64,000 nucleotides of DNA from Acestrorhynchus altus (Eukaryota; Chordata; Actinopteri; Characiformes; Acestrorhynchidae). The translations under genes and the position numbers were made by a program. This document shows positions 30,816 to 42,760 of this stretch, piece by piece (position 1 is the stretch's first letter; the number at the start of each line of letters is the position of its first letter). Location of the stretch: NCBI GenBank assembly GCA_034509495.1, contig CM067518.1:7607271-7671270 (forward strand), in the 5' to 3' direction. The notes under the pieces were generated by a model, which was not told the origin of the DNA, made no database searches, and saw only the letters and a program-made list of their open reading frames with translations.

Positions 30816-31321
30816 GTTTCAGCACAATCATTGAAATGCCACATAAAGCAAATTAAATCATACATCATGCTACATCTTGCTTGACACAAAAGGAAAATTC
30901 ACGCTGCTCTCATTTTTTGTGACGTCTACCAGAGACAGATTATCCAGCTTGTTTTCCATGACAACAACCGTAGGACCACTTGGTATTAAATCATATACAG
31001 ATGGTCAGATGGTAACCTGCAGAACAAATGCAAATGATGATATGTTATATCTTGTACAAAATATATCTCAATGTTCTGATATTTACAATAAATTGTGTCC
31101 AGCCATAATTATATTTCATCCTCAGTCTGGAAGAATAAGGCTTTATTCAAAAAGTGGTGAAAAATCTGTGTTTAGGCACAACAACGTACACAGAATGTTG
31201 ACTAGTCACTCAATGTGTGACTCAAGTCTGAGTCACTGACTCCTCATTTCTGAAACAGCAAAGGAAAGCATGTATTTTGTTAGCATTCTGTTTCTTTTTA
31301 TGAAACAAACTATAAATTCCC
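30816..31321. other. intergenic, nothing recognised
   Basis: Contains a 120-codon frame (30877-31239, MLDTKGKFTLL...). Its composition is not clearly random, but I recognise no domain, and no start or splice context supports it. Confidence 0.4.
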
Positions 31322-31440
31322 TGAAACAGGCCCATGATTTCCAAGTGTCAGGGGACACCAGCATTTTGCCAAGTGACCATTCTTGTTAAATTCATTTTTG
31401 GATTAATGGCCTACCTTCCAAAAGAATCTGTCTACAGAAA
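31322..31440 (+). repeat. dispersed repeat, unclassified, copy 2 (pair with 29900)
   Basis: 'ggcccatgatttccaagtgt', 'gcattttgccaagtgaccat', 'ggattaatggcctaccttcc' and 'aatctgtctacagaaa' parallel the copy 1.4 kb upstream. Confidence 0.5.
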
Positions 31441-31589
31441 TTGTACAAGTTGTTTCATGTGCATCATCCAACAGGAGTAGGTGGCCAAGCTAATTGGTAT
31501 TCCATGCTGAAACTTTTTGCCTCGTGCCTCCCAAGAAAAATAGCACTTCGGCATTATTTGGAGCAAAATGAAAAATCTTCAATACACCT

Positions 31590-31850
31590 GCTATGGCTGC
31601 CAAAGGTAAATGAGCTGGAGAGAAACTCATCATCTATCTGCCGTTATCATTAGCTGCAATAATTATGTTTACAATGCCCTCTCATCAGCGCTGGGAGCCG
31701 GTGGATGCAGATGGATGTGCGCGCTCCCCTGTGCATTGCCGCCATGGGTTTTTGAAGGACAGCTGTGATCTCTGTCTTTCAGATCAAGCTTCATGTTAGC
31801 CTGCCAACCCTCAGATCAACCCTCTGTTTGATCCACGGAACATATAAAAA
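31590..31850. promoter_or_regulatory. candidate constrained non-coding block
   Basis: Contains 'gttatcattagctgcaataa' and 'ttatgtttacaatgccctct' (GATA-type, TAAT-type and forkhead-type cores), then 'ggagccggtggatgcagatg' and 'gcattgccgccatgggtttt'. Repeat-free and without a frame. One of the better enhancer-like blocks in the window; inference only. Confidence 0.38.
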
Positions 31851-33044
31851 AGCCTGACAGATCCACACTCTATGTATGCTCAATTTTGTGCCATTTGCCC
31901 TTGACAACTGATTGAGGATCAAGATGGAGGATGTGGGGTATGGTTAAGCTCAGTGAGTGGGACAAATCTGAACTAGGGGTAGAAAATCATATAGTGCTCT
32001 TGGCCACTTGGTTTAAGGCCTAATGACCAAACATAGAAATGGTCATATTTTTCTATGGAAGCAAGTGACATCCAATTTGTCAATCAATATAAAAGAATAT
32101 TCTTGAAATTATATCCTGAATGTAATCTATTAGCCATGACATACTATAACACACAAAGTTAATGTACAAATAAGCACTGGCTATTCTAGGACTGGATGAA
32201 AGGGATTGACACTGAGTACCCAAGATCTAGGGATCTAAAGATTAGGGATCTAAAGATTAGAGATCTAAAGCTGATAAACCTAAAAATATGAAATGATCAA
32301 AACATGACCCTGACAATTACCAAAAACAAATAAGGCCTACACAATTTTTCCTTATTATCTGATCAAAAATAATGACTCTGACATCAGAAGCTAATTTTAC
32401 ACAGAAGACAGGGAAAGAGTATATAGAGAAACAGATAGAAAAAAGATAGAGAGGGATTGATAAAACAGGCTATATGGTTTAATGAAGTTAGCATTAATAG
32501 AACTTTTTTTACTGTACCTTAAATGGTACGGCAATACATAATTTCGGTAGTATGAGCCAATATAACTCCAGACTGTGAGTTGTGGTCTCTTATTTCTTGG
32601 GAAAATTGGAGGAACTGCTGCTCAGTCAACAAATTTTCACTTTTATTTCTCTCACAGTTGCAAAAAAAAGAAAAGACTAGCTAAAGTTAGTTGGATTACC
32701 TCAGGATTGCCCCCTTTTGCTTCACCTAAGAAATGAAAATAGCAAGGCAGCAGTCTGGCGTGGCCATAGCTTAAATCATTACAACCTTGCCTCAAATTAT
32801 GATAAGATGAGCATCTGAAATAGACTTACATACAGTTTCTGTTAATGGCATACTCACTGCATCAGTTTTGGAGTTTCTCATGGTGTGCAAAGAAAACAAG
32901 AAACAAGTTTCAGACACCAAGCATATCTTGGTTGGTCAAGTAATTGATTAGTGAGTGGTTAATTTGGGTTCTTTCTGGGTTTCTGTCAATTCATCACCTT
33001 ACGTTTCATAATAGACACACCATTTCGTCATCCACAAAACAGCA
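31851..33044. other. intergenic DNA, short tandem repeat
   Basis: At 32222-32271 three 15-16 bp units of 'gatctaaagattaggg' lie in tandem. The rest is unique AT-rich sequence. Confidence 0.5.
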
Positions 33045-33240
33045 GCAGTACTTCAGGTCCAGTGGGATGCGATATATTGTTCTAATCTCACCCATGATCA
33101 AATCCTCACCATCAGGGAGTCTGGGCTAAAATACTATCTCAACATCAGCATTACTTATTAATCCGACTGTTTGCTCCTGAGCCACAAATACAATATAACA
33201 TGTCACCTACAATGTCCTCGCGAAGCAAATTGCCCAGGAA
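33045..33240 (+). repeat. dispersed repeat, unclassified, copy 1 (pair with 44445)
   Basis: 'gtctgggctaaaatactatc', 'caacatcagcattacttatt', 'aatccgactgtttgctcctg' and 'taacatgtcacctacaatgt' recur in the same order at 44445-44640. Identity is high over about 120 bp and the orientation is the same. No terminal repeats or coding content seen. The block 'aatctcacccatgatcaaat' resembles text around repeat-derived SINE-like units, but I cannot classify it. Confidence 0.6.
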
Positions 33241-35169
33241 GTGTATTGAATTACATGTTCCCCCTTTTACCGGAAAAACAGGTCTGAAAGATAACAAGAA
33301 AGGTAATATTTACAGCAGCCTGTGGGCCTGTGATGTGGGGAGGTCAGGTAGCAGTGGAGAGTGCGGGAACGAAGATCATTGGAGTTACTGTTGCAGGCTC
33401 CAGTGCTCTTTTTCACAGCTAGACACAGAGCAGCAGTGTTGGACAAATGGCCTTGCATAAGATGTCACAGTATATATTTACAGGCCAGGAAATTAAAAAC
33501 ACTTACCTTAATTAATTTACTGGACACATCTGCATTCACATGGCAATATATCTCCAAACAACCAGTGAAATCAGATGTAAACAAATCAACCAGTGTATAT
33601 ACACACTCCTTTGCTACTTTATTATCTTGTAGCTTCACCTTACTGTGGAAAAACATGCTATTTTATTCATATTTTATATCATTCACGTGGTTTTGTGTGA
33701 TTTTATAATCAGTGAAAACAATGAATGAGGAATTTTTATTTCTGATATATGGTACTGAAATCTGATACAAATCAAATCAATACGAATATGATTAAGAACA
33801 TTCAGATTGTAATTTATAACTGTTGACTAGTTTATGATTCATGACATAAATTATGTCTGCTTGCCAGGGAATCTCAGAAAAGTCTTAGGATAGCAAAAGA
33901 AATGTCACATGACATGAGGTCATGGACAGGGGAGCCTAACTTAAAAACAGTTCTAGCACCAACAATGTGGGATCTTTGTCCAGCATTCTAAAGTTGTAGT
34001 AGTGTTATTGGACAAGGCATGTTTCCAGTGCTACACCATGCTAGCCATAGCCAGCCCACTAAGCAACACTAAGCAATGCATCTACATATTTTTAGAACAG
34101 TCATTTAAACTGCTGCCACTGTCGGCCACTATACAGGAAAACAGTCAAGCCTAGTAAACTGTTTGGGTATCATCCACTTATGATTACGTCAAAACAACCT
34201 GCAGGCAGAACCCTAAAAGAGTGCAGAGAAAGAAGGCAGGGCTAAAAGGCTGCTCATATTACTCTTTGACCAATAAGAGCCCAGAGGCAGTTCTTTTTTT
34301 TTTTTGTTTTTTTTTTTTTTGTGATAAAGAGGTCTATCTGCTGTAGAAAATCCCAATATAACATCATTTCATAACTTGCATTTCATAATTTAGTTGTAGA
34401 AATGGGGTCAGATGTAATATTCACCACTTCATTTAAGTGTTTGAATTGTTAAAAAATACACTTTTTATATGAGCTGGTTTTATCTCAAGGACTGACCAAA
34501 CATACCATCCTTTTGTGAACGTTCACATATTCACATATTCACACACTGCCTTGTAACACATCCAGTATGTTCAGTGTATGTCACTTATTCACAGTTTCAA
34601 TGTGACATATACTGGTTTTGTCAATTCAATTCTATATTGGTTATAAATGGGGAGCAGCCTCCATACTGCAGCATCATCAAAATGCCTGTTATTACGGTTA
34701 CGTTTGTGTCAAGTGTAAACAATGTAAACAAATTAGCATGGCAGTGTCTGAAATGACATAAAATCACAAGCACATCATCAATGTCATATTTTACTTCAGA
34801 TTTACTGTGCTTTGAAAAAATATAGAATCAAGAAGTTGAATAATTTGGCACATTTGTTTTTTGGCACTGAATTTGTTACCTTTGCTAGCGTTCCTTTTTA
34901 GAGCACATAAATGGAAGATTTATCTTTTCGTTTTATGTTCTTCCACAATTAAAAACTATAAGTTTAACCTTTGTTTATCTGTGCCATTTTGCTATCTACT
35001 CTATGACCTTCAAACAAGTGGAATTTGACATTATATTAAGGGTTCTATCTGTGTTTGTTGGATGAGCAAGCTGGATGGAAAACTATACATCTATACATCT
35101 GCAGTGTGACCTGTAAAGATTAAGTGAACAACCAAATCAGATTTGAGCAATAAATCAGAATTGAACATT
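33241..35169. other. intergenic DNA, T-rich low-complexity run
   Basis: A T-rich run with single G interruptions lies at 34292-34320. Frames of 60-115 codons have no supported identity. Nothing else recognised. Confidence 0.5.
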
Positions 35170-35420
35170 GAAGATCAGGTGCATATCCTCAGATCCATCT
35201 TTTCCCACACAAACAATTTGTGTTAACCATCCTCTAGCCTTGTTTCTGACCACAGAAACGCTCTTGGCTAAATAGTGTAGGAGTGATGGACTACTTTCAA
35301 CCTAACGGTGACACTGACATGTTCCTGATTCAGCCATAGCAGTGCCACACACTCTAGCATGCTACTAAAACCAGATCAGTGAGCACAAGTACAAAATACT
35401 TTTTGAAAATGTGGTAAGAG
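35170..35420 (+). mobile_element. fragment related to the palindromic family, variant form (pair with 37080)
   Basis: 'cacacaaacaatttgtgtta', 'accatcctctagccttgttt', 'gctcttggctaaatagtgta', 'ggagtgatggactactttca' and 'ggtgacactgacatgttcct' match 37080-37300 almost block for block and share its 'gtgacactga' core with 6979-7612. Confidence 0.6.
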
Positions 35421-37079
35421 AGTGTGTATAAGGAGCACAACCAGGCTTTTCTGCAGATGTGAAAGTAGAACAAGCTGTGTTGAGCGATCATCACCTGAAG
35501 TTACTAGTATTTCTGTGCATTTGTTGTTGATTTAACCACCAAATAAGACTGCTTAATCTGAACTTTCGCAACAATAACAAATATACTCTAGAATCATTAT
35601 GTTATTAAGCACCTAAAAGCTACAATGAATTAACAACAGAAATGTGGCACTAAAATAGGAAACAGGTGTGGTGAAAAAAAAAATGCAGGCTAGAAGCTGC
35701 ACACCTGTTTAAATGCTCCAAATAGTGTAATGGATTTACGCTGGCACAGTGTATAAGTCTGAACTGACACACATGCACTGTGCCTCATTTATAACTTTAA
35801 TAAGGCTGAAATACATAACACCCTTTCCTTGCGCTCTGTCCCCACCAGGCTGCTGTTGATGCATGGACAAGGAGGCAGGCTCACATTGGATGCTCCCAAT
35901 TTCTCTCACTCCTCCTAACTATTGCAAGAATGGATACCCTTTTTTGGCCCCCTCAAACATGTTACCTGGCAGGAGTGTACATTTGTGGCCTCATGATGAT
36001 TCAGTTTGATTCAATGTTCTTCAGGAAATGATGAAACATGTAATGAAGCCTCAAGCTACACCATGGCTTGACCAAAACAGATCTCTATTTACATTTTAAG
36101 GCACTAATTAGTATGTCAGCCATTGTACTCTGAGTGTCTTAATCATAAAATGGAATTCAAATGTGATTATGAGGGCATTATAATCTCCCACAAGCTGAAT
36201 ATGGACCAGAATAGTATAATCCAGTTTATGTCCTTTGCACAGTTACAGCTATATTGCAATGAAATCAAACTTCAGGTTACAAAATCCAAAAATGCACATT
36301 CTTTACTGAGAGCTAACTGAAAAGAAAAAAGTTTTGGTTAAACAGAATACATTAAAACATTTTAGGTGTCTGTTGATATCTAATGCAACCCTGAAAGTGG
36401 AGACACATTATGCTAATAGTGAATTTACTGAGTCATATTTACTTATTTTAAATATGGAATATATGAAATAAAAAAATGGGAGGACTCCTGTTGAAGATTT
36501 GCACTCCACCAATACCCCAGCTCCTCCTTCCCTTCCAAATTCTATGCTCTGTCCTTACTTGGCAAAGTGGCATCTGGCTTCAAACACCCGAAATGGCTGA
36601 AGCAGCCCAGAAATCTACCCCAAGTTTCATGTTCTTCTTCCTTGCTTCAACCACCGTGAACATGGTGCGTGCTTTGCAAACAATAATCAGCTGAACTGAT
36701 TCATGAATCCCAGATAAATGCACTGAACTGATGCTTTTACACAATGCATTTAATCAATGTATGTGTTTGTATTCCTAACTGAAGACATCCAATAAAATTC
36801 ACACGTTTTTTAAAAAGGAATTATAAAACATGTAGACCTGGCCTGCACTGGCAATACACTTGAAATGATAACAGAATTAAATAAAACAAAACTAACTATA
36901 ACTACCCATTGTACTTAAAAAGTGACTTTCTCATGCTCTGCCCCTGGAGGACTGCTGCATTTAGTGATGTGGGCAACCATGTCAAACTTGGACCAATAGA
37001 ATCAGGGGAGGTTTTAAAACAAATGAGATTTCAGCTCTGAGCTGTAAATCAGAATTGAGCACAGAACTGGGTACATCAG
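35421..37079. other. intergenic, nothing recognised
   Basis: Unique AT-rich sequence; an A run lies near 35676. A 72-codon frame at 36476-36694 has no support as an exon. Confidence 0.5.
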
Positions 37080-37300
37080 ACATGGTACTCCATCTTTTTC
37101 CACACACAATTTGTGTCAACCACCCTCTAACCCTTCATCACTGGTCAGTTTCTGACCATAGAATTGCTCTTGGCTAGATATTGTAGGAGTGATGGACTAC
37201 TCTCCACCTAATAGTGACACTGATGGTGTCACTATTAGGCACTGACAGTGAGTGGAAGTACAAAGTACTTTCTAATAAAGTGGACAGGAAGTGTGCATAT
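37080..37300 (+). mobile_element. fragment related to the palindromic family, variant form (pair with 35170)
   Basis: 'acacacaatttgtgtcaacc', 'cttcatcactggtcagtttc', 'gctcttggctagatattgta' and 'ggagtgatggactactctcc' match 35170-35420. It also carries a local palindrome, 'atagtgacactgatggtgtc' followed by 'actatt' (37212-37237). Confidence 0.6.
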
Positions 37301-37515
37301 GTGGCACTGCAAAGCTCTTTTCAAGAAATTAAAGTACAATATTGAGCACCCTTGAGTATCTTTTGTCTTATACATTCACCACTGACACCAGTTAAGTGTA
37401 TTCCGAAATAATGAAGGTAGCCATTCCACTGACTCATCTCTGAAATGTCACAATCATAATCAGTTTAGTTCAAATTCACTGAATGGCATTGGTTTTGTCC
37501 TATTGAACTAAGCCT
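37301..37515. other. intergenic spacer
   Basis: Nothing recognised. Confidence 0.5.
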
Positions 37516-37968
37516 TTAGAAAACAGTATTCATAGAAAACAGTCACACATGCCAGATATGGTTATTTTCAGGAGATCCTAGGCTACTCAAATGTGTCTTC
37601 CTTTGAAATAACAAACAAATAGCATAATTTACATATTTCTATGAATTTGATCATGTTTTGGTCTACATTTTACTTGCAACTACTTTTTAAAAACACGTGC
37701 ATGCAGTGAAATACTTCCTTGGCATTTAATCTTTTAATTTTTGGATTTAATTCATATGGAAATTAGTGAATTGTAGCTGTTTCCATGACAGATTACTTGC
37801 TGATAATTCATCACACACTGATGAAATGGAGCAGTTACATATATTAAGTCTTTGCGTGTTATTATATGTGTATCATGTCAGTAACTTACTCTGAACATGA
37901 GATATGAAGCTTAGAATATAGCATGTAACTGTCTGCAAAGTGAGGTTCTTGGGATATAACAAAGTGGT
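37516..37968 (+). mobile_element. piggyBac-like element, copy C, degraded
   Basis: Left end CCTTTAGAAAACAG follows CTAAG. The right end reads GAGGTTCTTGGGAT followed by ATAA, degenerate versions of the TTAA-flanked ends of copies A and B. Internal blocks: 'cagatatggttattttcagg', 'agatcctaggctactcaaat', 'tttggatttaattcatatgg', 'ttacttgctgataattcatc', 'atgagatatgaagcttagaa' and 'catgtaactgtctgcaaagt'. About 450 bp; the middle section seen in copies A and D (the 'gaaatttgaacactgtg' part) is deleted. Confidence 0.6.
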
Positions 37969-38791
37969 GGGTATAACCAGTCATTGTCAAATGTCACAAT
38001 TAAGGTGATGTTTAAGACCAATTGTAGTCATGGGGAGAACAAAACAGGAGGTGATAAGATCATATACAGGGAGTCTATGAACAAACAGCCATAAGGACTA
38101 AACCCAGTTAGAAGGACATTTTGAAAAACAGAGGTGGTGATTAGTAACAAAGGCAGTCAGTAAAAGATGAACAGAACAAATGAGATAGAGATGAGCACCA
38201 TTAAATGTCAGGGAGAACAAATGACACACTGACTGAAGGTTCTGATCAGCAGTTGGTGCACACTACACAACACGGATCACCTTTTCTTTCAAAATGCCCT
38301 GGCCGTACACTTATTATTCTGACACTATTAATGAGTAAAAGCACATCAGATTTACTCCCTCAGCAAAATGTTATTGTCCATGGAATTAAATTAACTTGTT
38401 AATCAATGTTAAACAAGTGCATGATGATCAATTGAGCTAATGATCAATTTAATGAAATGGTCAGTTCCAAAGAAGCAGTCTGCTAAACCAAATCAAACCT
38501 CTTATCATTGTTCTCAAGAGTTCAGTTCCAATTTGCTTTGACCATAAGGATGAACCAAAGAAGCTGCTCCTTCTGTTTGGATGTAGTGGATGGGTACAGT
38601 GAAAATGGCCCTCATTAGAGCACTCCTCGTTATTGCTCTGCTGTTCACTTCACCGAAGCACTGAGGGGTGAACACACACACCTCAATGACCACATGGTAC
38701 ATTGCATCCATTATGGCCTCTAGATGGGACGCTGACAGTGAACGAACACAAACGTGCTCACATGCACAGAAGCTCACACGTGCTTGGGCTT

Positions 38792-38792
<1 letters not shown>
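37969..38792. other. intergenic, nothing recognised
   Basis: Unique sequence. Frames of 65-109 codons run into the CA repeat and are not supported. Confidence 0.5.

Positions 38793-38832
<40 letters not shown>
38793..38832. repeat. (CA)n microsatellite
   Basis: 20 CA units. Confidence 0.95.
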
Positions 38833-38836
<4 letters not shown>

Positions 38837-39212
38837 ACTTCACCTTGTTTAACTATCACCTACGATTTACTTGTTTTTTCTTATGTTGTATGTCTATTTG
38901 CAGCTTTGCAGATTTTTTTTTAACATCAACTTTATCTGGAAGCACTGAATATATTTTCCCAATGAACACATGTCAAAAAACTGGACAGAGCAGAAAGGTG
39001 AAAAGTTCAGTCTGACACCTCAGAAAACAGCTCTGATGAGTTACTTTATTTAGACTCATCACACAAGATAAAGCAATCTAATTTACAATAGCAGCAATGT
39101 GGGTATAACAACATCCATTAGTATATCAGTCCATACTACCCTACAGATTTGTTTAACACTTAAAGGTAATTTACAAATGTTTTATGAAGTATTCATATTA
39201 AAGTTCTAAATA
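38833..39212. other. intergenic, nothing recognised
   Basis: Unique AT-rich sequence. Confidence 0.5.
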
Positions 39213-39300
39213 TCAATCAAATTTTATTTATATAGCGCTGTTTACAACAGGAAGTTGTCACAAAGCAGCTTTACAAGGATCCGGAAATAAATAGTGTTTC
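39213..39300 (+). repeat. teleost dispersed repeat ('ttttatttatatagcgct' family)
   Basis: 'atcaaattttatttatatag' with 'cgctgtttacaacaggaagt' and 'tgtcacaaagcagctttaca' is a common fish interspersed repeat that I recognise but cannot assign to a superfamily. Only the conserved head is evident here. Confidence 0.65.
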
Positions 39301-40490
39301 ACTCCATTCTGCTTTCTGAAGTAAGCAGATTACAGGACAGCAAATCAATACAAATGTAAACTACAGAGCCTTAAATTCATAAGGACGAAGAAAGACTGGA
39401 ACATTGTTTTATCAAATTTTGAATGTTTTTGTTCCTTAAACCTATAAAATGTGAGAGATTTTATTATAAATACAAAATACACATGAGCAAATTATAATAT
39501 TCATTAAATAGTCTGAAATAGCCCCCTTTTATAAAGTTCTTTAACTGTTGGTTAGTTAATAGTTATTGTTTAAATGTGTCTATAATAGAGTCTTTCACAG
39601 CAAATATTAGAAAATAAACTATTTTTCAGTTACTGAGAGAGACAAATTACAGTTCTGCATTGTGATATGCTAGATAAACATGGGCCTTGACCAACATTAA
39701 CAAAGTCTCTGAAAGCAGGACTGATGATGCATTATCAAGTTACCAGAAATGGGAACTTGAGGCCAATGTTGACAGACTCACACATGAGACTTAAAATGTT
39801 TTTTTTTTGTTTTTTTGTTTTTTTATTAAATTCCATTTCAGAACACGGGGATGCATGATTAGACATACAAAGGTCAAAACAGAAGACAAAACTAAAACAA
39901 TATAATAAATGAATAAGAACTAAAAAATTACTAATTAATTAATTGTAAAGCTGGAAACTGGAGCCCTTGAATGAAGTAATATACTGTAAATTTTTGCAAT
40001 TACTTACAGCTGACTGCTTTGCTTTGTTGATCCTAACTGTAAAATATTCCATATGAATTATGTTTTGAAAAGTTGATATCCAGAACCTCACAAGGAAACA
40101 CAAGATGTGAAATGTCTGGGATAGATTGTATCCTTTGGGGATTACAATTTTTTTATGAGAGGCTAAATACTCTAGGTCAGTGAGGGTATATCTAATTGAA
40201 GCAACTCCAAGGGTAAGATGCAAAAAAGGTGTGACACGTAGACAAAAGAGAAAAGGAAACACTACACAACATTAATGACTTAAGCTGCAGTCAAGAACAT
40301 TGACCCTCTTATGCTCATAACATACTCTAACATACTTTTTTTTAATAATAATTAAAAATGAGTTATTTGAGCTCATTTGTGGTTGCAATTTTTATTCAAA
40401 AAGATAGAATGTCATATTTGATATTCATTATATGTAGAGTGACTTTTCAAGCCTTTTTTGTGTGTTTTACTGTTGATCAGTGTGGCTCAC
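39301..40490. other. AT-rich intergenic DNA
   Basis: T-rich run at 39800-39825. The 107-codon minus frame (39939-40262) lacks support. Nothing else recognised. Confidence 0.5.
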
Positions 40491-40807
40491 TGTCACATAT
40501 ACAGTCCTGGTTTGTTTCCCACATGCTTCTAGCACCTGTCTTGTTTTGGTCTTGGCTCCGCCCATTCCAAGCTGTGTCTGATTGGTAACTGCCCCTTTGT
40601 AATCCTGTCCCAGCTGTGTTTAATGTTCCTCATGTGTATATTCTCCCTCTGGGAATATACTGGTTTTATGTTATCTGGCTATGTTACCTGTATCCTGATT
40701 ATCGTGTTGTTTAGTTTCCTGTATCCTGTTAATCGTGTATGTAAGGCAATAAACCCCTGCCAGTACTTCCGCTTCCTCAACCAGTCTGTTAAGTTTGCTT
40801 TCCTGAC
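40491..40807 (+). mobile_element. solo LTR-like element
   Basis: Starts TGTCACATATACAG and ends TTTCCTGACA, giving the TG...CA ends of an LTR over 317 bp. It shares with 16067-16600 and 1738-2545 the 'cacatgcttctagcacctg' hairpin-like start and CTCCGCCCA (about 40555). 'gcaataaacccctgcca' (about 40745) looks like the LTR polyadenylation signal (AATAAA). No direct 4-6 bp flanking duplication is evident (GCTCAC to the left, CTTAT to the right). Frames of 76 and 141 codons overlapping it are incidental. Confidence 0.55.
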
Positions 40808-41293
40808 ACTTATAGCTCATGAAAACCAGAAATCCAGAATCTCAAAATTAGAACCTTTTCTGCTTGACAAATATTACTTTAAATGTAATGAATATAAATA
40901 TGAGTTATTTTGTTTTTTATTAAATTATCATAAACCTATTTTCACAGTATTCTACTTTTTTAGATGCACTGGTACACAGGCTACTAAAAGTCAAGTTCAG
41001 GTGAGTAAAACCCCTAAAAGAACAAATCTTAAACTCTTAAAGTTCTGAATCTTTAAACCAAACCCTATGAACTAATCATTAGTGATTTCTCTTTTCTTAT
41101 TTCACCTCATTACATTTCCTCGTTATATTTAACAGATCATGATCTCTAATCTCTCAGTTTTAATCAGAGTACCAAAGGTGGAGTGAACCCTTCTTCCACT
41201 TGTCAGTGGATAAACCCATCTGGGATAAGAACAGTTCCAGCAGAGTTTGTGTGCGTGTGTGTGTGTGTGTGTTCACAATCAGAACACTGTTCA
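40808..41293. other. intergenic, short (GT)n
   Basis: (GT)n of about 10 units at 41251-41271. Otherwise nothing recognised. Confidence 0.5.
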
Positions 41294-41860
41294 GATTTAG
41301 AACACTAGGCTAATTTTGTGGGATATGTTCATTGATTGACATACTTAATTGACAAAATATTAAAAAGGTATTTATAGGAGACAGTCAGACTTACCTGGTA
41401 TTGTTATTTTAAGATCCCAAGAGATCCCAGACTCCTCAAATTTATATCAGAATTTAAATATTTCTATCAAGTTGACTGTGTTTTGAACTGAAATGCTATA
41501 ATTTTAATTATGAGAAGGATATTTACAATAATATGCTGTTCAAAATACTTGACAGTTGTCCAAATAGTAAAAAAAAAAAATCAATTTTTATTCTGAAATT
41601 TGAACACTGTGCTAACAAAAACAGCCCCTGCTTTCTCACTTTCATTTATAACCCAATATCTGGGTAAGTGACATTATCAGTCCCCTCCACTTGCCCTCTT
41701 GCTGATCAGTAGGAGTCTGCATGCAGGTTGAGCATGTATATGTGGACAGAGCAGTAAACATGCACTGGAAGCACCTTTGACATTTAAACTGGGACTTAAC
41801 TTAGTTGGAAAGGAGTTGGATTACTTGCTGATAATACATCATACAATGATCGATAGAGTA
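41294..41860 (+). mobile_element. piggyBac-like element, copy D, right end lost
   Basis: Left end TTTAGAACACTAGGCTA corresponds to CCTTTAGAACCCTAGGCTAG of copy A. Internal blocks: 'attgttattttaagatccca', 'ttgacagttgtccaaatag' (the uninterrupted site corresponding to the LTR-like insertion in copy A), 'attctgaaatttgaacactg', 'ataacccaatatctgggtaa', 'gtctgcatgcaggttgagca', 'acatgcactggaag' and 'ttacttgctgataatacatc'. The right terminal repeat is not found. Confidence 0.6.
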
Positions 41861-42413
41861 AGTTTTCTAGTTTGTTATTTTATTAGGTCTGTATGCTATA
41901 CTGACCCTGTGATACTGCCTATGTGTTTTATTTTCTACAGCAGCAGTTCATGTTACAAACACAAGCAGGGGTAACAGGATAATTAACTATGTTTTAATAT
42001 TAATGGCAAGTTGCTGTGCGATCTAGGAATATTTCTATAGGTTACTGTGCAATTTATTGTGAGAATTGGTCAGTGAAATCTCTCTTAGATGAGCCTTAAT
42101 TTCAGTGTTAAAGCTGCTCTACAGAAAGCACATTATTGTTTCCTACATTTCTCCTGTGTTGTTTTCTTTTATTTCCCATGTATCAGGAGGGGTCATTCTG
42201 ACACCAGGCATTTTCTTCCTCCCCCACTTCTGCCTCACCCTCCAATGCTCTGATCATTCTATGAGCCCGTTAGGCCACCATTCGTTTAAACGCTCCAAAT
42301 GACCCCATGTGCCTTTGGAAGACACATTTCTTCCCTCTCTCACTCCCTCTCATGGCCCTGACAATGCTGATGACCACACATACACACACAAAAACACCCC
42401 CAGCTAGCTCTGC
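41861..42413. other. intergenic, nothing recognised
   Basis: Unique sequence. Confidence 0.5.
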
Positions 42414-42437
42414 TTTTTTTTTTTTTTTTTTTTTTTT
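42414..42437. repeat. poly(T), 24 bases
   Basis: Homopolymer run; length uncertain. Confidence 0.95.
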
Positions 42438-42439
42438 GC

Positions 42440-42760
42440 TGGTGTAATGCGCTTTGTTGTGTGAAGGTATCAATCAGAGCGGAGCAGATTATTAGAGTGT
42501 CTGAAAGAGATCAAACAATGTTGCCGTCTGCCCCCCCTCCCTTCGCCTCCCCACTCGGCTGATTTACCGCACCGCTGATAAAGTGCTGCAGCTCTCTGTC
42601 AGATGCTCTACATGACGGCCCGGATAAATTATCACCCCGGCCCTAATGCCTCTCCACCTAGCAACTAGCCAACCAGTCGCCCGCAGGAGAGCAGCCGCAC
42701 CTGCCCTAATGCACCGTGGCCAGGGTCAGCAGTTATTGTAGTGAGGGAGGGGACAGAAAC
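42440..42760. promoter_or_regulatory. candidate constrained non-coding block
   Basis: GC-balanced unique DNA: 'agcggagcagattattagag', 'cggctgatttaccgcaccgc', 'gataaagtgctgcagctctc', 'ggcccggataaattatcacc', and CCCTAATGC twice (42640 and 42704). No frame. Looks like a vertebrate developmental enhancer in texture; conservation untested. Confidence 0.38.

Noticed and set aside
30877..31239. 120-codon frame
   Set aside because: No domain or conserved motif that I recognise and no supporting context; left as unsupported rather than called a gene.
40486..40818. GCTCA direct repeat as target duplication of the LTR-like element at 40491
   Set aside because: The right-hand copy lies 7 bp beyond the TG...CA boundary, so it does not fit a clean target duplication.
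40623..41048. 141-codon frame
   Set aside because: Begins inside the LTR-like element at 40491-40807 and continues into unrelated AT-rich DNA.
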